A stretch of DNA of 64,000 nt from Aurelia coerulea. Its lineage: Eukaryota; Cnidaria; Scyphozoa; Semaeostomeae; Ulmaridae. The notes beneath the pieces are model-generated. The model was not told the DNA's origin. It saw nothing but the letters and a program-made list of their open reading frames with translations, and made no database searches. The translations under genes and the position numbers were made by a program. Below are positions 1-9,520 of the stretch, in pieces; position 1 is the stretch's first letter, and every line of letters begins with the position of its first letter. The stretch is from NCBI GenBank assembly GCA_039566865.1, contig CM076959.1:11143501-11207500 (forward strand), given 5' to 3'.

Positions 1-371
1 GGAGTTAATTACGAGGGAAGGCACGTTTCATGATACTAAATGTGGCAGACCCCTTTTCCAATTGTGAGCACCTTGACAACAGCAACAACTGAAGGTTCTA
101 GAGGACACGTAGTGAATAGAACTTCTCTCGTCGTTTTTTCTTCCTCACGAGAGTTCAATTTCAATAGATTCATCCGTGTCCTTGCCAAGGCTTTTTCACT
201 TTGGGTTAATTGGGCACGTACGTATAACAGTTAAACAGATGCTTGATAGGCACTCCGTTCAGGTGATCTTCAAGAAAAAGCGACACAGCCGTTGTGTGCT
301 CGGTTCTTCGTTAGAAATATAATCATTTTTAGGGTTTCATACCCAGTTCATTGTTGTGGCTCATAGGCAGC
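1..371. other. No gene recognised at left edge
   Basis: Only short unsupported open frames are seen. No domain, splice structure or repeat boundary could be recognised before the palindrome that begins near 372. Confidence 0.4.
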
Positions 372-1545
372 TTTAAGGTAACTCTGCTTTCTGCTCTAGT
401 GCACAGCGAGAAGCCGTTTCGCAAAACCACTTTCCTCAGAAAACAGTTAATTTCTCCAATATTATTCGGCCTATCGAAAAGCGGTAAAATGGATGTTGTT
501 CTGTATAACCTGGGCAATCGAAAGATGTATAAATCGTAATGTTTCCGTCAATTCTGGTTTCGCAAATCCTAGTTCAAATCTTTTTGCTAATTTAAGAAAA
601 GTGGATTTATCTCCAAAACTACTCGAAAAATGCTCGATTTTTTTCGGTCCATCTTTAGCTAGATTGTTGATCTACAACTTTGCCAAGTCTGATTGAAAAA
701 GCTAGGCTAGATTTTCTGCAATCGAATTTCACATTTCTGTTTACTTTTCGACAGCGAAATGGAGAAACCTTGGTCAACAGATTACCATGCTATGAAGCAC
801 GCTTGCTAAAGCTCAGGCTTGAAATAACTTTCAGAAATGTTTCCATTGGCAAACAAATGAACGTCATCTTTTTGGGAATACCATACGCAAGTCTCAAAAG
901 ACATCCTTAGTGTGCTTGTAAAAGTATCATTTGCATCTATTGATTAAAAATTACTGATTTTTACCAGCAACTTCATGAAACCATGCTTTGGGTATCTTTT
1001 GAGACTTTCGTAAGCATTCACAAATTATCAATTTCTTTTATAGTCCACAATGAGCATAGATCTTAGATCAAGAACTAAATTTTTTGCAAAACCATTCTAC
1101 GGGCGTTCAAATCGCTCTGTATGGGCTAAACTGTTGACCAACGCTTTTCCCCTTCGATGTCGAAAAGTAAACAGAAATGTTAAATTCGATTGCAGGAAAT
1201 CTAGCCTAGCTTTTTCAATCAGACTTGGCAGAGTTGTAGATCAACTACCTAGCAATAGATAGAACGAAAAAAAATCGAAACTTTTTCGAGTAGTTTTGGA
1301 GATAAATCCACTTTTCTGAAATCAGCAAAAAGATTTGAGCAAGGATTTGCGAAGCCAGGGTTAACGGAAACATTGCGATTTATACATCTTTCGATTGCCC
1401 AGATTATACAGAACAACATCCTTTTTACTGCTTTTCGCTAGGCCTAATAATATTGGAGAAATTAACTGTTTTATGAGGAGAGTGGTTTTGCGAAACGGCA
1501 TCTCGCTGTGCACTAGAGCCGAAAGCAGAGTTACCTTAACACTGT
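372..1545. repeat. Foldback palindrome, about 1.17 kb
   Basis: The stretch from about 372 to 905 reappears as a diverged reverse complement from about 990 to 1545, with a spacer of roughly 80 bp. Example: TAAGGTAACTCTGCTTTC near 372 matches the reverse complement of the sequence ending near 1542. The arms differ by many substitutions and small indels, so the palindrome is old. No transposase or target duplication could be assigned. Short open frames in the arms mirror each other and are not treated as genes. Confidence 0.85.
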
Positions 1546-2469
1546 CTTTGAAAGTATTTGTTTTAAGATGTGATTACTTTTTTACTTTAGCTAGTTCAAA
1601 GCGACCGCGTATATGATAAATGAAGCTAGGGTGCATTGCAGGATGTTAGTGCCCACCTGACGCTACTTATCTGCATCAAAAATGATTGGGGAAACACCTC
1701 GCGTTCTTTGGGCGGAATTTGGTATTTCAATAGCAGGGATGACAAATGTTTTAGCATGTTTGTTTACATTTTTGCGCGTTTGTTTACATTTTTCAGAGGA
1801 ACCAATCACAAGGCTCTATTTTGCACGTGACTTTGTTGTGGATTTGTAGCAATGACGTCATTTTAACATTGAAGCCGCGGGCATTTAGAGCAAAAACAAT
1901 CTCCCTTTTTAGCCAGAAGCACATAAATGTCCTGGAATTTTCAAAAATGTTTAATTACGCATGAAAGAATAGGAATTTTCTAAATTTTTACCGACGGCAA
2001 AAATGATAACCTTTCAAAACTCGAAAATATCGCAATTCGATTTTTATCGATGTTTGCAAGCCTCTATTCTGCCTAACAAGGCCAATTTGACAGATGATGC
2101 AGTGTTTGCTTGATAAAGATTTGTTTCTACAACATACTTTTCAACACACGGGAGACTAATACTTTGAAAATGCCTTTCAATAACTTCTCCCTTGGTTCAG
2201 CAGCACTGCACAATTGTACTGGGAGGCTGAAAGTTATCTCAACTTTAGATTCTAGATCATATCATAGACCATTATTGAAATATATGAGATTCCCTATGAT
2301 TCTTCATCGTTTTAAGCTATATTTTTACAATTTGCTTGATCATGAATAATCCGATGAAAAAAGAGGAATAAAACAGCTTCAAGGCACGAAATATTATGCA
2401 GAACATAGACCTTCCCTCGCCTCGAAAGTATCTCTAAAAAGTCAAAAGTATTCAGATTTTACTGGCATA
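1546..2469. other. Intergenic, no gene recognised
   Basis: AT-rich sequence with no recognisable coding region. A short direct duplication of GTTTGTTTACATTTTTGCGC-like sequence lies near 1758-1797. Nothing else can be supported. Confidence 0.4.
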
Positions 2470-2507
2470 ATTATTATAATTATTATTAATATTATTATTA
2501 TTATTAA
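2470..2507. repeat. ATT-rich microsatellite
   Basis: Imperfect run of ATT/TTA trinucleotides. It lies about 420 bp beyond the stop codon of the minus-strand Penelope-like element, so it could be near that element's 3' end, but no boundary is visible. Confidence 0.8.
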
Positions 2508-2924
2508 AACAAAACCACCATCATAGATAACAGAAAAAAGTATATGAAAAACGAAACTGTTAAAATAACATTTACATAAAATCGTAATAAAATCCCCCCT
2601 TAAAAACAAAGCCAAACAAAACACCTAGACTATTTCAAGTTTTCTTAGCCAGCCAAAACTTCCAATTCAAATAAAAGTTTGATAGTAAATTCCCTAATCC
2701 TTTAGTTCTCGACATCGGAATGGAAGCTCTGCGTATATAAAGTCTCAAGCAAACGAAGAAGCACGCCTCCCAACGACCCTCCTAGGATTTGCTTAAATTG
2801 CTAAATCCCTAGATGGCAAGACAGGGAATTCCACCCTGACACCACGTGCACACTGACATGAAATACGAAAGGAAGCATGCCCCCAAGATAAAGCCTAAGA
2901 CTCTTTCAAATGGAATGACTGTAT
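2508..2924. other. 3' flank or UTR of Penelope-like element A
   Basis: No gene. It follows directly on the minus strand after the stop at 2925-2927 and may be the 3' untranslated part of element A. The true end of the element is not visible. Confidence 0.4.
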
Positions 2925-3178
2925 TCAGGCGACCCCACAGGCGAACATATCCAATTCAACATCAGCCGCTCTTTCATTGAGACCGTTGGGTGCAAAGGTT
3001 CCCAATTTGTATTGCCAAAATAATTCTTTTCTACGAAGTGAGTAAACATCTGAAGCCCCATCAATGATTTTTATGCTGACCGAAAAAGCACCCTGATGGC
3101 CTTCACTAAAAAAATGCCCAAAGAAACCCGCCCGTGGTACCGCCTTACCCCTAACAAGACTGCCATCATTGTATTTAC
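2925..3178 (-). pseudogene. PLE A: remainder of GIY-YIG endonuclease
   Basis: The minus-strand frame beyond the inserted element reads KYNDGSLVRGKAVP, GFFGHFFSEGHQG, IKIIDGASD and RRKELFWQYKLGTFAPNGLN, and ends at a TGA at 2925-2927. The FFGHFFSEGHQG and FWQYKL...P.GLN segments match the second half of Penelope GIY-YIG endonucleases. Omitting the insertion and one copy of its 8-bp target duplication makes this segment continuous and in frame with the upstream half, which shows the two pieces were one gene. Confidence 0.85.
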
Positions 3179-3186
3179 GTGCATAT

Positions 3187-3874
3187 TAGGGCTGTCCAAA
3201 TGAAAGATTATAAGTATTCGAATATTCGGTGCTAATTTTACCGAATATTCGGTTATTCGACGAATAGGGGTGTGGCTAGGGCGTGGTTCAAAGAAGTTTA
3301 AAATTTTGGTAGTATGACATGGCAAATTGTCTTATCACCGTTGGTCCAGCTACTACAGTGCTACAGCCAGCTGAGGGATAACCAAATGAAGCTTGCCTGC
3401 ATGCACGCAGGCTAAACAGAGCTTGCTACATCACATTATTTTGCTTCATTTATTCACCAATAAAATAGCAATACAATGGAGTAAAGCAGAAGAACACAAC
3501 AAGCTAACAATACCTCGTTGTCTTACACAACAATGTCTTTGCCATTGCCCCTTGTCTCGCTATCCGCCTACTGTCTAGACAAGACAGTTTGATCAATTCA
3601 ATCAGTCATAGTATTCGCAATATTCGCTTGTCATTCTATTCGGATTATTCGCTATGTCAACCTATTCGGTTTCTTTGACTGATCATTTTGCATTCCAATC
3701 AGTCGACTAGTCATACTATCCGAATAATCGATCTATTCGACTGGTCATTCAATCCGAATAATCGCTCTATTCGTACTATTCGGTTGGCAGCGAATAATCG
3801 TTTCGCTTCACTGCTATTCGAATAGTGATCAGACAACCGAATAGCGATTATTCGACCTTCGGTGGACAGGCCTA
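3187..3874. mobile_element. Non-autonomous hAT-like element, 688 bp, with 8-bp TSD
   Basis: The element is bounded by GTGCATAT at 3179-3186 and again at 3875-3882, an 8-bp target duplication as expected for hAT elements. Its ends form short inverted repeats (TAGGGCTGTCC at the left, the complement of GGACAGGCCTA at the right). The interior is packed with short motifs of the type TATTCG/CGAATA in both orientations, especially within about 250 bp of each end, resembling subterminal transposase-binding repeats. No transposase gene is present, so it would depend on an enzyme supplied elsewhere. It sits inside the endonuclease of Penelope-like element A. Confidence 0.85.
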
Positions 3875-3882
3875 GTGCATAT

Positions 3883-4690
3883 ATTTGCCGAAATTTGGTT
3901 TTTGTGCTGCGCACATATTTCTTATTGCAGCAATCACATTGCAACAAGTAGATTACATTCTCCGAGTTGCAATGATAAGCACCAGAGGAGATCGTAAAGT
4001 GTTGAGAGTCATTAAAATTTCGAAATGTCTCCCCTTCAACAATGAGTGCACAAATTTGACAGCTTCTCCTGCCATTACATTTGAAAGTGCCCTTTTCAGC
4101 TTGTTCATCCGTTAGTTGGTAAACTTTGGCCCGAACCAGAGTATCCTTGAAATTTTTAGCCCTTCTGAACGAAACAAAAATCTTATCCTTGAAAATATGT
4201 CGATGTTCATTATCAACAAAGAGTGCATTCAAACATGTTTGGAAAATGTCTTAAACTTTATGAAATGCTGGATGGAATGTTAAAACCAGGGGTATCCTCG
4301 TATCATCCTGGTGCTTTTGGTTCCGATCCAGGAGGGTATTCCGATCCAACCCCCTTACCCTATCAAACTGTCCCTCTATTTCTCCCCTATTGTACCCCGG
4401 ATCCAAAAAGAAAATTTTCCAAGTTTTCCAATCGATTTTCAAAAAGTCTTCTGAGCAGATACGACGAATTCGAAGGGCCTGCCCATAGGGAATGCCCTTT
4501 TTCGTATGACCTGGATGACACGAGGAACGACGAAGAAGCTGATGAGTATCAGTCGGTTTCGTATACAGATCTGTGACTATTTTGTTACCTTGCCTAATAA
4601 CCTGAACATCCAAAAAGTTCATTATTATTATTGCTATCGAAGGAGCATTGGCACGTTCAAGGCACACCATCTTTCAATGGTGAAGACATC
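3883..4690 (-). pseudogene. PLE A: RT C-terminus, linker and start of GIY-YIG domain
   Basis: The minus frame first gives the RT C-terminal region, with NFLDVQVIRQGN, TDLYTKPTDTHQLL and ALRIRRIC, all typical of Penelope RTs. An in-frame TAA at 4251-4253 follows, and then, in the same frame, a linker with a CNGRRSCQIC cysteine pair and the start of the endonuclease, VIYLLQCDCCNKKYVRSTKT, where the GIY-YIG core corresponds to IYLLQC and KYVRSTKT. The frame runs into the hAT-like insertion at 3874 and resumes at 3178. The open frame that continues inside the insertion is artefactual. The copy is dead: it is truncated, interrupted and carries a stop. Confidence 0.88.
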
Positions 4691-4778
4691 AACTATGACA
4701 GGAACGGACTCTAAGAAAAGACTCTCATATAGTACATTGTTTTTAGCGGTCGTAAGTCTTTCTTAAATATTATGGTTT

Positions 4779-4814
4779 TTGGACAAGCGCATCGAGAAGA
4801 ACCCTGGCCCAACA
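4779..4814 (+). other. Degenerate 2A-like motif (NPGP)
   Basis: The frame that leads into the protease region reads LDKRIEKNPGPT. Viral and retrotransposon 2A peptides end in D(V/I)ExNPGP, where the ribosome skips the bond between G and P. Here E, N, P, G and P are kept, but the Asp is replaced by Arg. Such motifs near the N-terminus of retrotransposon ORFs are known in other invertebrates. Activity cannot be judged, and the changed Asp makes it doubtful. Confidence 0.5.
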
Positions 4815-5563
4815 AATAAACATTCTCAAGCTTTTGACTGCAGAATTGATGCAGAAAAGATTGCCTTTCTGAATCTGAAGAAACTTAACATAACATTGAT
4901 CAAGGTTAAAAGTCATCTTTCGTTCCTTAACATTTGCTGAGAGAACAATGTAATACCCAATGGCCTAATATCTGACTTTTCTATATCAGCTGCGCAACAA
5001 TCAGAGGATCTTGATAACAAGTTAAAGACTTTGGCAAATGACAATTCTCTTAAAATTATAGATTTTATATTGGATTATTACATGTCTATAATTAGCAAAA
5101 TGGAGAACGAAAATGCAGAATTAACAGATACTTTGAAAAATATTACGAGGGACCATGAAAGATTTGATTATCTTGTTGTATCCTGTATCCAAGAATTTAA
5201 TGACCGTGAAGATATGAAGTGCACTGGACGCAAAAAGAAGAAAATCAACAGATTGAAAGAAAACGAACCGAAAGTAGCAGATCTGAAGAATTGTCAAACC
5301 AAGAAAAGCGATGAAGATGTTTGGATTAGTTCACTGAACCTTGGCATGACTGAGAAGGAATTTTTAATAAGCGGAGAGAATATTTGCGATCGACTCATAG
5401 ATGCAGGAATGAAACTATTGCAAAAGAAATTTCCATTCTTCACATTTCAATCAGCTTGCTTCAATGATGAACAACTGGTATATGATCCTTTTCCTACAAT
5501 TCATATACATCATACTGGTATTAATCACTTTGTGAATATCAACTTCTATTGGAGGCGCATTTA
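4779..5563 (+). pseudogene. PLE B: N-terminal region and first part of Ulp1-like protease
   Basis: One frame runs from the NPGP motif to the TAG at 5562-5564, with an in-frame TGA at 4938-4940. After the stop comes a charged, heptad-like stretch (about 5030-5200, MENENAELTDTLKNI) that could form a coiled coil, then a Lys-rich segment, then WISSLNLGMTEKEFL and HHTGINHFVNI. The His of NHF (5526-5528) fits the catalytic His of C48 (Ulp1/SENP) proteases. A one-base frameshift near 5545 moves the rest of the protease to the next frame. Family assignment rests on motif order, not on a search. Confidence 0.65.
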
Positions 5564-6639
5564 GAGTATTTGATAATTTAAACATGGCACCAACAGAGAA
5601 ACTTATCTCTGAGATCAAGGTTATTTATTCACCGGACCAAGAGGTTTCACCAACTATTATCCATAAGAAAGTGGCTTCCACTCAAGAAGGTCAAAATGAT
5701 TGTGGACTCTTTGCTCTGGCTTATGCTGCTGAGCTAGCTAGAAACGAAGACCCTTCAAGTAAAATTTTCGATCAATCTAAGATGAGGCAACATTTCTTTG
5801 AATGTTTGGAATCTGGTTTTATCATTCCTTTCCCAATCAAAAGGATAAACGCAACAACGCCAAGAGAAGAAGAGATTACGAAACAGATACATCCTAATAA
5901 CAAATGGACATTTCCAAAGAAAACATGTAGTGGATTAACAGACAAGAATTTGAAAAATGATATTCCCTTATCAAACCGCTTCTGTATCCTCAACAAACAA
6001 AATAAGTATCAAAAAGCAAATAAGACCAGAAAAGAACCCAAAGGACTTCATGATTGTCGTAGAAAAAAGCCTTTCAAAAATCATCAAAATCAATCCGGAA
6101 TTTACAACTTATCGAAACATGTAATCACAGAGGACGAAAAGTCAGTCTTAGAATTAGGATTGTCATTCACTCCAAGTCAAAAGAACTACAACAAGGAAAA
6201 GTTTGTAAACGATATTCACAATCTTATTCGACGACTTAAATTAAAGGAATGCTTCTACGAAAGGAATAACGAAGACAGCCAAGTACATCCCAAAAAAGAC
6301 ATCGAGAAGAGTACAGGATCGGATCGATCGGATCGTTCAAGACTTAACTGGACAATTAAGAACCCAAACTGGTATCATGCAAAGGTAAGAGAAGAGAGGT
6401 CGGAAAGCTTAAAACAATTCATTGACAACCTGCTAAATGATATAGAACATTATCTGGAACTTAACAAAAATAACAACTGGAACAACCTAACGGACGGCCA
6501 AAGAAAAGCACTGAATGCACTGTCATCAGATGATTCTATAATAATAAAGCCAGCTGACAAAGGCAACGGTATTGTCATCATGGACACAAATGATTACAAT
6601 GAGGCGTGTTTAGAAACACTAAATAATAAGAACTACTAG
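5546..6639 (+). pseudogene. PLE B: rest of Ulp1-like protease, basic linker, RT N-terminus
   Basis: The frame opens just after the frameshift with GGAFRVFDNLN, supplying the catalytic Asp (5572-5574), then STQEGQNDCGLFALAYA with the nucleophilic Cys (5701-5703) and upstream Gln. His, Asp, Gln and Cys in this order and spacing match C48 cysteine proteases. After about residue 110 comes a Lys/Asn-rich linker, then the start of a Penelope RT: LTDGQRKALNALSSDD and IIIKPADKGNGIVIMD, the family's conserved first block. The frame ends at a TAG (6637-6639), after which the same frame continues as RT. No true start codon can be named; the Met at 5584 lies inside the domain. Confidence 0.72.
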
Positions 6640-8059
6640 GAAGACGTTCCACAAGATCCTAACCCTAACTACCGTAGAGAATTAGATGGAATAATCAGTG
6701 AGATGAGCAACCTTGCCTACATTGGAGAAACAGAGGAGACAAGACTTAGAGAAGGATCAAGAACACCCTGCTTTTATGGTTTACCTAAGATGCACAAGAG
6801 TTTCAGCAAATTTCCACCGTTGCGACCGATTTGTAGTGGTTATCAATCATGCACAGCTAGATTATCTGAATGGGTTGATAGTTTTTTAAAGCCAGCAGCT
6901 ATGAAGACAAAATCATACATCAGAGACACAACAGACTTTGTTATGCATATTGAAAGTTTGAACGATAAGGAGATCAATTTCAATGACGTATTTCTTGTAA
7001 CGATGGACGTTGCTTCCTCTATCCAAATATATCACACAAGGAAGGAATATCTGCTTGTGAAAAGACTCTTGAACAACGGAAAGACAAGTCAATCCCCTCT
7101 TCGTACATATCAAAGCTGATCAATTTCATATTGACAAGCAATACGATGCAATTTTTGAATAAATACTATCATCAAATTAAAGGAACTGCGATGGGAACAC
7201 CGATGGCAGTGAATTATGCTAATTTATTCATGTCAACTTTGAACACGAAATGATCGATGCGTACAAGAAAGAACATGGTCGTGTGCCACGTTCATGGGTC
7301 AGATACATAGACGACATATTTTTTCTCTGGAACGACAATATTGAAAGCTTAAACAATTTCCTAGCCTTTTGTAATTCCTATGCAGAAAACCATGGCTATC
7401 CATCAAACATTAAGTTCACCACGGAATATTCTAAAACAGAGGTAGCATTTCTGGATACAAAGATAAAGATCGTAGATGGAAAAATCATGACAGAACTGTA
7501 CTGCAAACCAACTTCAACCCACTCTTATCTTCACAGACAGTCTGACCATCTCTTTCACACCATACGTTCAAATCCTCTGTCACAATTCATTCGCATAAGA
7601 AGAATCTGCCACCTGATACAGGACTATAGAAAACACGCAATCAAGTTTATAAATCTTTATGTCAATCGTGGTTATTCTATATCTGGTTTAAATAAGATCG
7701 CGAAAGAAGTCGAAGAAAAGGACAGAACATCACTCCTGAATGGACAAGTACAAAACAATAGCCCAAATAAAGATCGAATACCACTAGTAATTAACTGGCA
7801 CAGGAAATTTAAAGGACTAGCTAAGGTACTCCATAGAAATTACGAGTTAATGATTCATGGAGACCCAAATATGAGGAATATATTTTCAAATGCTCCCATG
7901 ATCGCATATCGTCGGAACCCTAATATCCGCTCTAAATTAGTTAAATCTGAAACAAAACAGCCAAAATCATACGGAGAAAGCATAAGATGCACCCAAAAGA
8001 ATACCAAAAAAACGAGGACGTCCTTGCAAACTATGTCCACATATGGGACAAACAAATAA
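6640..8059 (+). pseudogene. PLE B: reverse transcriptase core
   Basis: Penelope-type RT palm and thumb. In order: CFYGLPKMHK, FPPLRPICSGYQS, VTMDVAS (catalytic Asp of motif A), then after a frameshift near 7018 a continuing palm segment, KGTAMGTPMAVNYANLF (about 7180-7235), a second frameshift near 7230, and WVRYIDDIFFLW (about 7294-7330), where YIDD carries the paired catalytic Asp. VAFLDTKIK, TELYCKPTSTHSYLHR and QFIRIRRIC mark the C-terminal region. The enzyme would prime cDNA from nicked target DNA. This copy cannot encode a continuous enzyme. Confidence 0.85.
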
Positions 8060-8453
8060 GTTAAAAAATGAAATGTCAGGAAAAGTCTCAAACATTTCTA
8101 TAGGTACTTCTCAAAGCAAGAATGTAACTTACGCGGCAGAATGCAACAAATATAACACTCTTTACGTCGGCTACACTTCTACTTCAGTAAGCCAAAGAAT
8201 TAACAAACATAGAAGTGATTCTTGGAATGATCCAACAGCAACGGAACTCGGAAGGCATTTCTTTAATAGCCAAGATTGCACATTCGATAAGAACTTAAAA
8301 GTGCATATTTTGCAGAAAGTGGAAGGAAACGAAGCAGACCTAGGCAACTTTGAGGACAAATGGATTGCTAGATTGGACACAAAAGAACCCAATGGAATGA
8401 ACAGCGCAATGGGTGAACTCGCAAAAACACACTACAAACTTTTCCCGAATTAA
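8006..8453 (+). pseudogene. PLE B: GIY-YIG endonuclease
   Basis: After a frameshift near 8005 the frame gives a CxxC pair (CKLCPHM), then NVTYAAECNKYNTLYVGYTS, which fits the GIY-YIG core (TYAAEC and LYVGYT), SVSQRINKHRSD with the conserved Arg, and a closing ELGRHFF...FEDKWIARLDTKEPNGMN segment with the catalytic Glu (FED) and the P-GMN ending typical of Penelope endonucleases. Stop at 8451-8453. The domain is intact from 8043 onward. Confidence 0.85.
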
Positions 8454-8744
8454 CAGCATCTTATGTATGTATTCCTTATCTCGAGTTTTATGTTCTTATG
8501 ACTTATTCTTTTCGTAATTAGCAATCTGCGCCGCATTATCAGAATCAGAAATTCCACGGACATTAGTAGAACTCTTAAATCGAATTTATAATTCTTTCCT
8601 TTATAGTTATGGTACACTCTTATAATTTATTAACATTGTGACTGAAGGAGATCTACATAAGATCGAAATATTTCACTGAAAAGTTCTTGTTTTTCTTGAC
8701 TCTATTATACTTAAATAATCAAGACGAAACAATCTTTACTTGCA
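8454..8744. other. Probable 3' untranslated part of PLE B
   Basis: No coding signal. It lies between the endonuclease stop and the microsatellite tail of the next, opposite-strand LINE. Confidence 0.4.
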
Positions 8745-8773
8745 ATTATTATTATTATTATTATCATTATTAT
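8745..8773. repeat. ATT microsatellite at 3' end of RLE LINE 1
   Basis: (ATT)n tract of about 29 bp, with one TCA interruption, lying about 66 bp beyond the stop codon of the minus-strand RLE LINE. A much longer tract of the same type occupies the same place behind the second RLE LINE (58075-58234). Confidence 0.85.
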
Positions 8774-8839
8774 GTACATTTGTTGCTCACTAAATGTCAG
8801 TGGTAATGTGTTCTCGGGGTTTAGCATCAACAAGATTTC

Positions 8840-9520
8840 TCAAATCTCGAGAACCTTTCTCAAGATCCTGGCAGAATGTAAGATCACAGTTTTCTGCAAC
8901 TCAGTAACCCGTGTCTCTATTCCAATGTCCTCCAATCTTTTCTTCAGTTTCTTTGGTGTTGTTCCAAGTGCTCCTATCACTATTGGGATGACTGTCACCC
9001 TCATGCCCCATAACTTTTTTATCTCTCGTGCAAGGTCTTGATATTTTTCAATCTTTTCTATCTCCTTAGCTTTTACTCTCGTATCGTAGGGAACGGCAAA
9101 GTCTATGATTGTAGCGAACTTTGTTTCTTTATCTATCACAATCATATCAGGACGTCTAGCTTCAATCACATGGTCAGTTTGGATGTTAAAATCCCACAAT
9201 ATCTTGCATATCTCATTTTCTTGTACAGGTTCTGGCTGATGTTCGTACCACTTTGGCTTTACTTTGATTCCATTTTTACGACACACTTTCCAATGGATTC
9301 GTTTTCCAACCCAATCACGTCGACGTGTGTACTCTTTTTGAGCCAACTTACTGCATTCATTAATGATATGGTTCACCGTTTCATCTACCTGTCCACACAT
9401 TCTGCATTTACTTTCTTCTTGTGTTTTATCGATCTTTGCTTTAATGATAGTGGTATACATCACATAAAAAACGCAGAAAGAAAATCTTACATGAATAAAA
9501 GCTACGAAACCTACTTTCAC
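8840..9520 (-). CDS. RLE-type LINE 1, C-terminal zinc knuckle and endonuclease (partial)
   Basis: C-terminal part of the single ORF of a non-LTR retrotransposon with a restriction-like endonuclease (the R2/R4/NeSL-like group). A CCHC knuckle, CRMCGQVDETVNHIINEC, is followed by KLAQKEYTRRRDW and the PD-(D/E)XK core: ARRPDMIVID, then ATIIDFAVPYDTRV, with the catalytic Asp of RPD and the Asp of IIDFAVP. The ORF ends VLEI-stop at 8840. The N-terminal residues (about 9450-9520) look unrelated, so the Met at 9520 is not a true start; the copy is 5'-truncated with no RT. The preserved part has no stops. It lies tail to tail with PLE B. Confidence 0.82.
   Translation of the reverse strand: MKVGFVAFIHVRFSFCVFYVMYTTIIKAKIDKTQEESKCRMCGQVDETVNHIINECSKLAQKEYTRRRDWVGKRIHWKVCRKNGIKVKPKWYEHQPEPVQENEICKILWDFNIQTDHVIEARRPDMIVIDKETKFATIIDFAVPYDTRVKAKEIEKIEKYQDLAREIKKLWGMRVTVIPIVIGALGTTPKKLKKRLEDIGIETRVTELQKTVILHSARILRKVLEI

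Larger units (their letters stand above)
2925..4690 (-). mobile_element. Penelope-like retroelement A, 5'-truncated
   Basis: Minus-strand remnant of a Penelope-like element: the C-terminal part of the reverse transcriptase, a linker, then a GIY-YIG endonuclease. This order (RT then GIY-YIG) is diagnostic of the family, which copies itself by target-primed reverse transcription. The element is truncated at its 5' end near 4690, has an in-frame TAA at 4251-4253, and its endonuclease is split by a 688-bp DNA element (3187-3874). It lies head to head with a different Penelope-like element on the plus strand starting about 4.78 kb; their proteins are clearly diverged, so this is not a simple inverted duplication. 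Confidence 0.88.
4754..8500 (+). mobile_element. Penelope-like retroelement B with protease region
   Basis: Nearly full-length plus-strand Penelope-like element, in order: an N-terminal region with an NPGP motif, a probable coiled coil, an Ulp1/SENP-like cysteine protease, a basic linker, a Penelope-type reverse transcriptase and a GIY-YIG endonuclease. The coding sequence is broken by an in-frame TGA (4938-4940), a TAG (6637-6639) and frameshifts near 5545, 7018, 7230 and 8005, so this copy is inactive. The exact 5' and 3' ends are not visible; coding similarity stops at 8453. An RLE LINE tail begins at 8745. Confidence 0.85.

Noticed and set aside
3393..3578. 61-codon frame inside the hAT-like element as a transposase remnant
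   Set aside because: Too short and without any hAT transposase motif.
4535..4570. Hammerhead-like CTGATGA near a Penelope-like element
   Set aside because: It lies within the RT coding sequence of element A on the other strand (the DTHQLL block) and lacks the rest of the core.
4223..4576. 117-codon plus-strand frame
   Set aside because: Antisense shadow of the Penelope-like RT.
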